The translations under genes were made by a program, and so were the position numbers. A stretch of DNA of 64,000 nucleotides from Roseovarius sp. 217 (GTDB lineage Bacteria; Pseudomonadota; Alphaproteobacteria; Rhodobacterales; Rhodobacteraceae): contig NZ_CH902584.1 of the NCBI RefSeq assembly GCF_000152845.1, positions 3,513,562 to 3,577,561 on the forward strand. Reading direction: 5' to 3'. This document shows positions 27,847 to 35,658 of this stretch, in pieces. Every line of letters begins with the position of its first letter. The stretch's first letter is position 1. The notes under the pieces are model-generated. The model was not told where the DNA came from, made no database searches, and was given only the letters and a program-made list of their open reading frames with translations.

Positions 27847-28014
27847 ATGATTGTTATCATCGGGGCAATTCTGGGCGCGCTGACCGGCGCGCTCATGGCG
27901 TGGCGACGCAAAGGAAAATTGGCGGACATCCTCCAATATGCCTTTGTTTTAGCACTGATTTTCGCCCTTCTGGGTCTTTTCCTTACTCTGATCATCCACC
28001 GCAGCGCGCTCTGA
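27847..28014 (+). CDS. Small two-segment membrane protein (55 aa)
   Basis: An ORF of 55 residues beginning MIVIIGAILGALTG, 3 nt after the DUF2927 stop and 6 nt before the CoxE-like start. Two hydrophobic segments (2-18 and 30-50) flank a basic WRRKGK loop, so both ends probably face the same side. Tight spacing on both sides argues for a real gene in one operon. No known family recognised. Confidence 0.7.
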   Translation: MIVIIGAILGALTGALMAWRRKGKLADILQYAFVLALIFALLGLFLTLIIHRSAL

Positions 28015-28020
28015 TCCGCG

Positions 28021-29205
28021 ATGTTCCTGCCGTTCTTCGAGAACCTCAGACGCGCGGGCCTTCCGGTCTCCTTGCGCGAATACCTGACCTTACTCGAGGC
28101 CATGGGGCGCGGCCTTGTCACCTATGACGTCGAGGGTTTCTATTACCTTGCCCGCACCGCGATGGTCAAAGACGAGCGCCATATCGACCGCTTTGATCAG
28201 GCCTTCTCCGCCAGCTTTTCCGGGCTTGAGGCCATCAGCGCCCAGGACGTGCTCAATGCCGTCGACCTGCCCGGCGAATGGCTACAAAAACTCGCCGAAA
28301 AGCATCTGACCGCCGAAGAACGCGCTGAAATCGAGGCGCTCGGTGGTTTTGACAAGCTGATGGAAACCCTGCGCGAGCGCCTCAAGGACCAGCAAGGCCG
28401 CCATCAGGGCGGCTCCAAATGGATCGGCACCGCCGGCACCTCGCCATTTGGTGCCTATGGCTACAACCCCGAAGGCGTGCGGATTGGTCAAGATCAAAGC
28501 CGCCACCGCCGCGCGGTCAAGGTCTGGGACAAACGCGAATTCCGCAATCTCGACGACTCGGTCGAGCTTGGCACCCGCAACATCAAGGTGGCGCTGAAAC
28601 GCCTGCGCAAATGGGCGCGCGACGGGGCCGCCGAAGAGCTTGATCTCGACGGCACCATCCGCGCCACCGCCGAACATGGCTATCTCGATGTGCAAACCCG
28701 GCCCGAGCGGCGCAACGCGGTCAAGGTGCTGCTTTTTCTCGATGTCGGCGGCTCAATGGACCCGCATATCAAGGTGGTGGAGGAGTTGTTCAGCGCCGCC
28801 CGCGCTGAATTCAAACACCTTGAATACTACTACTTCCACAACTGCCTCTATGAGGGCGTGTGGCGCGACAATGCCCGCCGCTGGAATGCCCAGACCCCGA
28901 CCCAAGAGGTGCTGCGCACCTATGGCGCAGATTACAAATGCATCTTCGTGGGCGATGCCAGCATGTCGCCCTATGAAATCGCCTATCCCGGCGGTGCCAA
29001 TGAACATTGGAACGCCGAGGCTGGCCAAGTCTGGCTCAATCGCGCCCGCACGCAATGGCCCAATCACCTCTGGATCAACCCGGTGCCTCGGGGCGAATGG
29101 GACTATACCCAATCCATCCAGATGATCCGTGAGGTTTTTGAGGATCGCATGGTGCCCATGACCCTCGCAGGTCTCGATCAGGGCATGCGCACGCTCATCC
29201 GCTGA
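28021..29205 (+). CDS. VWA domain-containing protein, CoxE-like
   Basis: A 394-aa protein of the CoxE/VWA-containing group. The MIDAS-type motif is DVGGSMD (241-247), in which the first serine position is glycine. The N-terminal part is helical, with Arg-rich patches such as SRHRRAVKVW. CoxE-type proteins pair with MoxR ATPases in metal-cofactor maturation. The last 11 nt overlap the end of the convergent kinase gene. Confidence in family is high, in target low. Confidence 0.88.
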   Translation: MFLPFFENLRRAGLPVSLREYLTLLEAMGRGLVTYDVEGFYYLARTAMVKDERHIDRFDQAFSASFSGLEAISAQDVLNAVDLPGEWLQKLAEKHLTAEERAEIEALGGFDKLMETLRERLKDQQGRHQGGSKWIGTAGTSPFGAYGYNPEGVRIGQDQSRHRRAVKVWDKREFRNLDDSVELGTRNIKVALKRLRKWARDGAAEELDLDGTIRATAEHGYLDVQTRPERRNAVKVLLFLDVGGSMDPHIKVVEELFSAARAEFKHLEYYYFHNCLYEGVWRDNARRWNAQTPTQEVLRTYGADYKCIFVGDASMSPYEIAYPGGANEHWNAEAGQVWLNRARTQWPNHLWINPVPRGEWDYTQSIQMIREVFEDRMVPMTLAGLDQGMRTLIR

Positions 29206-30457
29206 GTGACGCCGTCACCAATCCGCGCGCCGATAGCTGCCCCAGGAGGGCTGACAGATCCGCCGCGATGATTTCTGCCGGGGTATCGGCAAACACGTCC
29301 CTCAACGTCGCGGCAATCTCATGGCCCGTCGCGGGCTCTTCCAGCCAATCCCACACCGCGCCAGCCACCGGATTCAGACGAAAGAAATTGCGCCCCTCCA
29401 TTTGCCAGAGAAACACATCTTCACCGATCTCACGCGCGCTCACCTCCGCCGCGCGGCAATAAACCTCCGACAGATCGGCCGGCGACACATCGCCTTCGAT
29501 CGGGTCTGGCGGCAAGGGCGCGTCGATCTCTAGGTCCGGCGCAGGCAGATGCCCCGCAGCAAAGGCGCGGTGGACCTGCGCCACCGCCTCCTCCAGATCG
29601 GAATAGACCAGCGTCACGCAAAAGCGCCCTGCAACGAGAGCGGTCAGCCGATCATAATGCGCCTCCGCCTCACCGGGATCTGCAATGTTCTGCCGGATCA
29701 GATGCGCTGCGGCCTCTGCCGACCGCATCCGGTGAAAACGCGCCCGCGCACCCTCCTCGCGCCTGAGCACAATCAACGCCGCCAAAGGGGCCAACGTGCC
29801 GGTGCGCGCCTGTTCGGGACTCTCGACATACCCATAGCGACTGTCCTGCACCGTCAGATGATCCGCAACATACCGGCGAAACCCATCCGACACTCTGTCT
29901 GGCAAGGGCAGCCGCAGGCGCGGCTGAATCCCAAGCGCCACCGCCTGACCATCCGGCCGCACCGGCAACACATCGTCGCAAAAGAGCCGCACGCCCGGCT
30001 CCGCCGCCAACCGCGTGACCAGTGTCGTCTTGCCCGCCCGGAACGGCCCGGTAAAGGCCAGGAGATGCCCGCCCAGCTCAACCGCCCCGCAATGCAGCCC
30101 AAGCGTGTCTGGCCGCGCATCGCAATAGCTCTGCACCAGATCCGCGACGGCGCCACAACTCGCCCCGGCGAGGCCCAGCTTCGTCAGCGGCGTCCGCGAC
30201 CACCAGGATTGAAAACTATAGCCTTTGGGTGCCACATCCGTGATCACCGTCACAGGGGCACCGGGTGGCACCGGGCCTTCCACCGCGCGCAGACCCCAAT
30301 CCGGCATCACCGTGTCCAACGCGCGGCCCACCGCCTCTGCCCCGCAAAGCTCCACCACCTGCGGCGCTTCGGCACAGGTCAGTTGGGTCTTGGCCCTGCC
30401 CGGTGCCGCCCATCGACGCGGCCCGGGCGGCCTCAAATGCGGCGGCTCCACGCGCAT
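29195..30457 (-). CDS. HprK-like P-loop kinase fused to a PqqD-like peptide-binding domain
   Basis: A 420-aa fusion. Residues 118-165 follow the HPr kinase pattern: HCGAVELGGHLLAFTGPF, Walker A GPFRAGKTT (137-145) and an acidic pair D161-D162. Residues about 340-415 are a PqqD-like winged-helix domain (REIGEDVFLWQMEG, then LNPVAGAVWDWL). PqqD domains bind leader peptides of RiPP substrates, and HprK relatives such as the lasso-peptide kinases phosphorylate serine. The start ATG 30457 follows the upstream peptide stop as TGAGATG, so translation is coupled. The likely role is modification of the two peptides encoded upstream; this is inference. Confidence 0.85.
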   Translation of the reverse strand: MRVEPPHLRPPGPRRWAAPGRAKTQLTCAEAPQVVELCGAEAVGRALDTVMPDWGLRAVEGPVPPGAPVTVITDVAPKGYSFQSWWSRTPLTKLGLAGASCGAVADLVQSYCDARPDTLGLHCGAVELGGHLLAFTGPFRAGKTTLVTRLAAEPGVRLFCDDVLPVRPDGQAVALGIQPRLRLPLPDRVSDGFRRYVADHLTVQDSRYGYVESPEQARTGTLAPLAALIVLRREEGARARFHRMRSAEAAAHLIRQNIADPGEAEAHYDRLTALVAGRFCVTLVYSDLEEAVAQVHRAFAAGHLPAPDLEIDAPLPPDPIEGDVSPADLSEVYCRAAEVSAREIGEDVFLWQMEGRNFFRLNPVAGAVWDWLEEPATGHEIAATLRDVFADTPAEIIAADLSALLGQLSARGLVTASLSG

Positions 30458-30458
30458 C

Positions 30459-30818
30459 TCAGCGCAACGCCCCCAGACCATCCAATGTGCCGATGATCTG
30501 ATCGACAACCTGACCCGTGCTTAGGCGACCACGGCGACCCCTGCCTGACGGCCCCGAGCCATAAGAGCCTCCGCTGGATCCCCGCTCGTAATAATACCCG
30601 TTCCGATAATACCCGTTCCGATAGTATCCTCGCCCCGAGGCTCCAGACCCCCGCGAGCCGCGTGATCCACGCCCGCTGGCCCCCGAGGCATGCGCTGCCC
30701 CAAGATGCATCATCACCGGGGCGACATACGCCAACCCGGTCGCCAAACCCAATCGCGTCAACAACCGCCGCCGCGTCAGAGCCTTTGTCTCTTCCTGTGC
30801 TCTATCTTCCTGTGTCAT
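30459..30818 (-). CDS. Secreted Gly/Ser/Arg/Tyr-rich peptide 1, candidate kinase substrate
   Basis: A 119-aa precursor. The leader holds an RRR Tat-like motif (TRRRLLTRLG, R16-R18), a hydrophobic stretch (LAYVAPVMMHL, 29-39) and an AHA|S signal-peptidase site near residue 44. The mature part is rich in Gly, Ser and Arg, with the repeat YYRNGYYRNG. It ends in a more ordered tail (LSTGQVVDQIIGTLDGLGAL). RBS GAGAGGAGA precedes ATG 30818. Of 35 leader residues 31 match peptide 2. It is followed at once by the kinase gene. Confidence 0.75.
   Translation of the reverse strand: MTQEDRAQEETKALTRRRLLTRLGLATGLAYVAPVMMHLGAAHASGASGRGSRGSRGSGASGRGYYRNGYYRNGYYYERGSSGGSYGSGPSGRGRRGRLSTGQVVDQIIGTLDGLGALR
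30591..30629. repeat. 15-bp tandem repeat inside peptide 1 gene
   Basis: ATAATACCCGTTCCG occurs twice in perfect tandem (30591-30605, 30606-30620), followed by a diverged partial copy. On the coding strand each unit encodes YYRNG-type residues, so the mature peptide can change length by slippage. Confidence 0.8.
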
Positions 30819-31006
30819 GTCTTTCTCCTCTCGCGTGGTTCCTGTCGACGCAGAGCGCCAATAAATGGGTGACGTTCTACGATGCAATTTACCGCAAATG
30901 ACCTGCTATTCTTCTCTGGCAAGCTGGATGCGCGAGGTTTTGCCGACATCGGACGGGCTCGCGCTCCGACACTTGGCCGAGATATACGCGGATCAGGCAA
31001 ACGCAC

Positions 31007-31029
31007 GCGCAGCGTTGCAAACGCCGCGC
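31007..31029 (-). terminator. Hairpin behind peptide 2 gene
   Basis: On the minus-strand RNA, GCGCGGCGUU pairs with AACGCUGCGC over ten positions with one G-U wobble and a 3-nt loop, starting 11 nt after the stop at 31040. The wobble becomes an A-C mismatch on the plus strand, so the structure favours the coding-strand RNA. No U-run follows: possible attenuator or stability element between the two peptide genes. Confidence 0.5.
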
Positions 31030-31039
31030 GTGCTCGTCT

Positions 31040-31354
31040 TCACCGTCCCGAGGGACCGGACCCACGGCCATCCGCCCCGCGCCCGGATGGGCCAGAGCCA
31101 CGCCCACCGCTGGCACCACCGCCAGAACCGCCAGCGCCACCACCAGAGGCCCCACCGCCTGATCCACCGCCACCCGAGCCCCCACCGCCTGATCCGCCGC
31201 CGCCGTCACCGCCGCCGCCATCCCCACCGGCACCCGAGGCATGCGCCGCGCTCAGATGCATCATCACCGGCGCCACATAGGCCAGCCCGGTCATCAGCCC
31301 CAACCGCGCCAAGGCCCGCCGCCGTGTGAGGGCCATGCTATTGACCTCTGCCAT
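31040..31354 (-). CDS. Secreted Gly/Ser-rich peptide 2, paralogue of peptide 1
   Basis: A 104-aa precursor. The leader (TRRRALARLG, then LAYVAPVMMHLSAAHAS) is nearly identical to that of peptide 1. The mature part is almost wholly Gly/Ser with GGGGS runs and ends in GSGPSGR, a motif shared with peptide 1, but lacks the ordered tail. RBS GAGAGGAGAACG precedes ATG 31354, as in peptide 1. The 221 nt to peptide 1 contain a hairpin and no other gene. It is probably the first gene of the peptide-kinase locus. Confidence 0.72.
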   Translation of the reverse strand: MAEVNSMALTRRRALARLGLMTGLAYVAPVMMHLSAAHASGAGGDGGGGDGGGGSGGGGSGGGGSGGGASGGGAGGSGGGASGGRGSGPSGRGADGRGSGPSGR

Positions 31355-31504
31355 GATCGTTCTCCTCTCATTTGTCTGAACACCGCCGCGTGGGCGGACA
31401 TAAGACAAACGCCGAGGATCAGGGTTTATTCCGCGAACCCCTGAATTTTTTGGGGGTGTCCATATTTTGTGTGGGCCTATCGTTTCAATCGGACGACTTC
31501 GTGC

Positions 31505-32395
31505 TCACCGGAGTTGTCCAGCCGCTTGCTCGATCATGTCCCGCGCGTAGCGCACCCTTGCCGACACGCGACGACCGCGGCGCATGACGAGCCAAAGTTC
31601 GTGCCAGCGGCGCTTCGGAAGCTGGACAACGGAGAGGCTCGCCTTGTCGGCGAAAGCTTCCACGCCGCTTTTGGGCAGGAGTGTGTAGCCGACCCCCTTG
31701 GCCACGGGCGCGGGGATCTGACCGATCTGATTGACCGAACCGCGCACTCTCAGTCGGTCGGCGCCAGGGTAGTCCTCCGGGAAATTCAGCCTCAGCAAGT
31801 CATCGGCATAGCCGTAGCCATCGGGATGGGCGATAAAGCCACGAGCCTCAAGATCGGTGAAGGATGTAGGCGTGTCAGCTGCGTCCGCTGGCAGGACGAG
31901 ACATAGTTCCTCGCGTCCGAGGTGTTTGGCCTCCAGCCGCGCGTGGTCGGGGTCCGCGCCCAGCACGCCCAGGTCGAAGCGCCCTTCCAGCAGCCCTGCC
32001 AGGATCTCGGCCTGCGGCGCCGCCTCGAGATGAACACTCAGGTCGGGCGCGGCGCGCATCCAAGGCAGCAGGATCGGGTAGAGCAGCATCGCAAAGCTGC
32101 CCGAGCATGCGATGTGAACCGGCCCCGCGTCCCGGTCGTCTGCCTCGATGGCGTCGCGCAGGCGTTTCTCCTCGGCGCGGCGCGACAGACCAAGCGCGAA
32201 GATTGCTTCGCCCGCTGCGGTGAGGGTGAAACTCTTGCCCTGCCGATTGATCAGCCCCTGTCCGACCTGCTGCTCGAGTTTCCTGAGATGCTGGCTCACG
32301 CCCGGTTGGGTCATGTTCAGACGCTCAGCGGCCTGGGTGAAGTGCCCGGTTTCGCAAAGCGTCGCAAAGGTCTCGAGCCAAGTGGCATTGAGCAT
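31505..32395 (-). CDS. LysR family transcriptional regulator
   Basis: A 296-aa LTTR. The winged HTH at 1-60 (FTQAAERLNMTQPGVSQHLR) is followed by the periplasmic-binding-protein-like effector domain. Divergent from the VOC gene with 103 bp between starts, the classical LysR-target arrangement, so it probably controls that gene. The first ATG at 32413 would add six residues; neither start has a good ribosome site. The effector is unknown. Confidence 0.88.
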   Translation of the reverse strand: MLNATWLETFATLCETGHFTQAAERLNMTQPGVSQHLRKLEQQVGQGLINRQGKSFTLTAAGEAIFALGLSRRAEEKRLRDAIEADDRDAGPVHIACSGSFAMLLYPILLPWMRAAPDLSVHLEAAPQAEILAGLLEGRFDLGVLGADPDHARLEAKHLGREELCLVLPADAADTPTSFTDLEARGFIAHPDGYGYADDLLRLNFPEDYPGADRLRVRGSVNQIGQIPAPVAKGVGYTLLPKSGVEAFADKASLSVVQLPKRRWHELWLVMRRGRRVSARVRYARDMIEQAAGQLR

Positions 32396-32410
32396 TGGAT
32401 AATAACACTT

Positions 32411-32437
32411 CATTATGATTCACATATAGAACAATAA
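32411..32437. promoter_or_regulatory. AT-rich LysR operator candidate
   Basis: In the AT-rich lysR-VOC spacer, ATTAT (32411-32415) and ATAAT (32433-32437) form an inverted repeat around GATTCACATATAGAACA. Position between divergent genes fits an LTTR site; the match is short. Confidence 0.3.
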
Positions 32438-32498
32438 TTTCATAAAACGGCATGCGCTGTCCATATCGGCGTCAACGCAACGCGAATGGAGATACGAG

Positions 32499-32996
32499 AT
32501 GACCCAAACACCCCGCACCTTTTCCCACATCGGCCTGTCCGTTCCGGACCTTGATGCTGCCGTGAAGTTCTACTCCGACGTGCTCGGCTTCTACGTCGTG
32601 ATGGCGCCGTCCGAGGCCGTCGAGGACGACAGCGCCATTGGCATCATGTGCACGGACGTGTTCGGCCCCGGATGGGGCTCGCTCAGGATCGCGCATCTGT
32701 CGACCGCCGATGGCATCGGCATCGAGATCTTCGAGTTCCCCGGCAACTACGCGCCCGAGGACAAGCTCGAGCACAAGCGTCACGGAACATTTCACTTCGC
32801 GGTGCAGGACCCGGACGTCGAAGGTCTGGCCCAACGCATCGTCGACGCCGGCGGGCTGCAGCGGATGCCGGTGCGCGAATATTTCCCTGGGACCAAGCCC
32901 TACCGTATGGTTTACGTCGAAGACCCGTTCGGCATCGTCTTCGAGCTTTATAGCCACAGCTACGAGCTCACCTATTCCGCTGGTGCCTACGAATAG
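32499..32996 (+). CDS. VOC family protein (glyoxalase/dioxygenase superfamily)
   Basis: A 165-aa vicinal-oxygen-chelate protein with the paired beta-alpha-beta-beta-beta modules. Candidate metal ligands are H10 (FSHIGLSVPDLD), the glutamate in GIEIFEF, the histidine in GTFHFAV and the glutamate in IVFELYSH. These fit a lactoylglutathione lyase- or dioxygenase-like enzyme, but substrate is unknown. RBS GGAGATACGAG precedes the ATG. Stops inside a hairpin (32996-33010). Confidence 0.85.
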   Translation: MTQTPRTFSHIGLSVPDLDAAVKFYSDVLGFYVVMAPSEAVEDDSAIGIMCTDVFGPGWGSLRIAHLSTADGIGIEIFEFPGNYAPEDKLEHKRHGTFHFAVQDPDVEGLAQRIVDAGGLQRMPVREYFPGTKPYRMVYVEDPFGIVFELYSHSYELTYSAGAYE

Positions 32997-33010
32997 CTGG
33001 CCGCGCCAGC
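32996..33010 (+). terminator. Short hairpin at the end of the VOC gene
   Basis: GCTGGC-CGC-GCCAGC, six bp with a 3-nt loop, begins at the last base of the stop codon. No T-run follows, so termination is uncertain. Confidence 0.3.
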
Positions 33011-33112
33011 CTTACTGCTGACCACGACGTGTTTGATACCGCTCGGCGCTTCCAGGCTCTTGTACCCGTTGGCGCCGTTTGCGGACACTGCGAATTCTTG
33101 CGCCCCCGTCCG

Positions 33113-33658
33113 TCAAACGGACCCGAGCGCCTTCGCCAAACGCGGCAATCCCGCCTTTTTCAAGAGCGGGCGCATCTCCCAGCTGCCCGCCGACAGATGC
33201 CGCGCCTTGTCCAGAACCACCTGCGCCACATCCGCCACTAGTCCCGGCTGTGCCTTCCAGATACCGTGCAGAAACGCATCGGGATCAGCCCGCCACACCC
33301 CCTCTTCCGCCAGCGTATGGCGGGGGAAATCGCGCGCATTCAACGTGAGGATTCCATCAGCCGACCCGGCAATCGCGGCTGCCAATACATGGGTATCAGC
33401 CGGGTCCGGCAACCACAGCCGCGCCTCGAGCGAGGGCGCATAGCTGATACAGGCCCCCGGCCACCGTGCCGTCATCACTGCGGCCTCGCCTGCCACCTGT
33501 GCCTCGGCCTCCGGTCCCAACTTGACCACCGCGCGCCGCCATTCACCAAGGATGCGCTCGGACCAGAGCGGCGTGAACGCCCCGGCCTCAGCCACGCCAA
33601 GGATCATCTCGCGCATCACCTTGGGATAGATGACGCAAGTGTCCAAGAGCACCTTCAT
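33113..33658 (-). CDS. PIN domain protein (RSP_2648-like)
   Basis: A 181-aa PIN-fold predicted RNase. The N-terminal strand KVLLDTCVIYP carries the first active-site aspartate (D6), with further acidic residues around DPADTHVLAAAI and LNARDF. It begins inside the stop of the upstream rlmI gene (ATGA). No antitoxin gene is paired with it, which argues against a toxin-antitoxin role. A link with rRNA methylation or processing is inferred from coupling to rlmI. Confidence 0.82.
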   Translation of the reverse strand: MKVLLDTCVIYPKVMREMILGVAEAGAFTPLWSERILGEWRRAVVKLGPEAEAQVAGEAAVMTARWPGACISYAPSLEARLWLPDPADTHVLAAAIAGSADGILTLNARDFPRHTLAEEGVWRADPDAFLHGIWKAQPGLVADVAQVVLDKARHLSAGSWEMRPLLKKAGLPRLAKALGSV

Positions 33659-34851
33659 AGGCGGTAAAACAGCGCCTTGAGATAGCCCGACTCGGCCAAA
33701 TTGGGATGCAAGGGGTGATCCGGCCCGGCAAATCCGGTATGGATCAACTGTCCCATGCGCCCCGCGCGCCCAATGCCACGCGTGCAGGCCGAGCGAAACT
33801 TGCTCAAATCCGCCGCATGCGAACAGGAACACAAGACCAGATAGCCGCCCGGAGCCACCAACGGGGTCGCCAACCGCGCCACCCGCTCATAGGCGCGCAG
33901 CCCCTTTTCCATCGCCTGTTTGGTCGGCGCAAAGGCAGGCGGATCGCAGATCACCACGTCGAATCGCGCGCCCTCAGCCGCCAACGCCTCCATCACGTCG
34001 AACGCATCGCCGCGCCGCGTGGTGAACCGCTCCGAGGCCCCCATCCGGGCCGCCCCGTCGGCAGCCAGGCTCAAGGCAGGCTCGGACCCATCGACCGCCA
34101 AAGCGTGATCCGCCCCCGACGCCAAGGCCGCCAGAGAAAATCCGCCCACATGGCTGAACATATCCAAGACCCGCGCGCCCTTGGTCAACCGCGCCGCAAA
34201 GGCATGGTTGGGGCGTTGGTCGTAGAATAGCCCGGTCTTCTGCCCCCCCAGGAGATCGGCCATATAGATGGCCCCGTTCATCGCCACCGGCACCGGTGCA
34301 GTCGGGGCCTCGCCCACCAGAACCGCGCTCTGATCGTCCAGCCCTTCCAGTCCGCGCGCGCGCCCGGATGCGTTCTTGAGCACGGTGCCCACGCCCGTGA
34401 CCTCTTGCACCGCCGACACCAGATCGGCCAGCATCGCCTCGGCCCAGGCCGCATTGGGCTGAATCACCGCAATATCGTCAAAGCGGTCGATCACCACACC
34501 GGGCAACCCATCCGCCTCAGCATGCACCAGCCGGTAAAACGGCGCGTCATGCAGCCGCGCGCGCATCTCATGGGCGCGGGTCAGACGCGCCACCAGCCAT
34601 GCGCGGTCAATAGCAACGCTCACATCGCGTTCCATCATCCGCGCCATGATCTTTGAGGCCATATTGACCGCCACCAGCCCCAGAGGCGCGCGTTCGGCAT
34701 CCTCCAAGAGGGCGATGGTGCCCGCAGCCAGCGCCTTGGTGCGCCGGTCAGTCACGATTTCATTGTCGAATACCCAAGGCGCACCATGACGGATGGCGCG
34801 CGGCTCGACATTCGGGCGAAGGCGGATCACAGGATAAGGGGACGGTGTCAT
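33655..34851 (-). CDS. rlmI: 23S rRNA (cytosine-C5) methyltransferase, RlmI-type
   Basis: A 398-aa class I SAM methyltransferase with N-terminal PUA domain (about 1-75; RLRPNVEPRAIRHGAPWVFDN). The SAM-binding motif is VLDMFSHVGGFS, and the catalytic motif VICDPPAFAP is followed by LVLCSCSH with the C5-methylation cysteine. RlmI modifies C1962 of 23S rRNA in E. coli. It is translationally coupled to the PIN protein downstream. Confidence 0.9.
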   Translation of the reverse strand: MTPSPYPVIRLRPNVEPRAIRHGAPWVFDNEIVTDRRTKALAAGTIALLEDAERAPLGLVAVNMASKIMARMMERDVSVAIDRAWLVARLTRAHEMRARLHDAPFYRLVHAEADGLPGVVIDRFDDIAVIQPNAAWAEAMLADLVSAVQEVTGVGTVLKNASGRARGLEGLDDQSAVLVGEAPTAPVPVAMNGAIYMADLLGGQKTGLFYDQRPNHAFAARLTKGARVLDMFSHVGGFSLAALASGADHALAVDGSEPALSLAADGAARMGASERFTTRRGDAFDVMEALAAEGARFDVVICDPPAFAPTKQAMEKGLRAYERVARLATPLVAPGGYLVLCSCSHAADLSKFRSACTRGIGRAGRMGQLIHTGFAGPDHPLHPNLAESGYLKALFYRL

Positions 34852-34894
34852 ACCGTCCCCTTACGCCCATTGCTGTCTGTGGAAAAGATCAGAT

Positions 34895-35524
34895 TTACTC
34901 GGTCACGCTCAGCGCCGCGACCTGATCGGCGTCCGTGCGCACGGGCATGCCCAATTCGGTCTGGATCACACTGGCCAAACGCTCAGAGATCCGGACCTTC
35001 TGCGTGATGCCGCGTTGCTCGGCGGCAACCGCTGCACTTCCTCCAAACGCCTTGAAGCTGACCGTGACCGGTTTCGGCGCGCCGTAAGCCTCGCCCGTCA
35101 CCGGATTGCGGAGGGTCATGGCAAAGTGGATCGTATGCATACCGCCAACAGTGTACCGTGCCTTCTCGCTCAACGCATGGAACCGCGTCACCTCGACATC
35201 GAGAGCCACCGGGATCGTCCCAGGCTGCAATCCGGCCACGCCTGTCGCCAGAGCCTCTTCCATGATCGTCTTGACCTGAGCATGGCGATCTCCCGGCGCA
35301 TCCTCGCGCCAGACGATATCACCCATCGGGTAATAGCTGTTGGCCTCAGAGACTTTGAGCGATTTGGGAACGGTGACCCGAATTTGCTGCACATCCAACG
35401 AGATCGGTGCGGCCCGCAGCACGGGTGCCTCGAGCGGCGCATTGCGGGTGGCCGTATCCACACTGCCACAGGCCGACAGACCGAATCCGAGCATCATCGC
35501 AGCCATCAATTTCAGTTTGCTCAT
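34895..35524 (-). CDS. Lipoprotein of unknown function (possibly DUF6778)
   Basis: A 209-aa exported lipoprotein: signal MSKLKLMAAMMLGFGLSACG with C19 as the lipidation site. The mature part has VTVPKSLKVSEANSYYPMGD and DIVWREDAPGDR, a pattern I associate with a Rhodobacteraceae family recently named DUF6778; this assignment is tentative. RBS GGAGGAAG precedes ATG 35524. It follows the 44-nt spacer behind rlmI on the same strand. Function unknown. Confidence 0.75.
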   Translation of the reverse strand: MSKLKLMAAMMLGFGLSACGSVDTATRNAPLEAPVLRAAPISLDVQQIRVTVPKSLKVSEANSYYPMGDIVWREDAPGDRHAQVKTIMEEALATGVAGLQPGTIPVALDVEVTRFHALSEKARYTVGGMHTIHFAMTLRNPVTGEAYGAPKPVTVSFKAFGGSAAVAAEQRGITQKVRISERLASVIQTELGMPVRTDADQVAALSVTE

Positions 35525-35658
35525 GTCTTCCTCCATGGGCCTGCTTCTTGTCGCACCCTATGGATTACGCCCGATTAGGGCGCATTTGCGACAAACTCTG
35601 TGTTTTACCGTGTCAACCGTCCGAGCAACGTCGCATTACATAACGCAAACAAGCGATC

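Noticed and set aside
30882..31280. Proline-rich plus frame opposite peptide 2
   Set aside because: Its PPP repeats are simply the antisense of the GGG codons of peptide 2, which has a ribosome-binding site and a leader shared with peptide 1.
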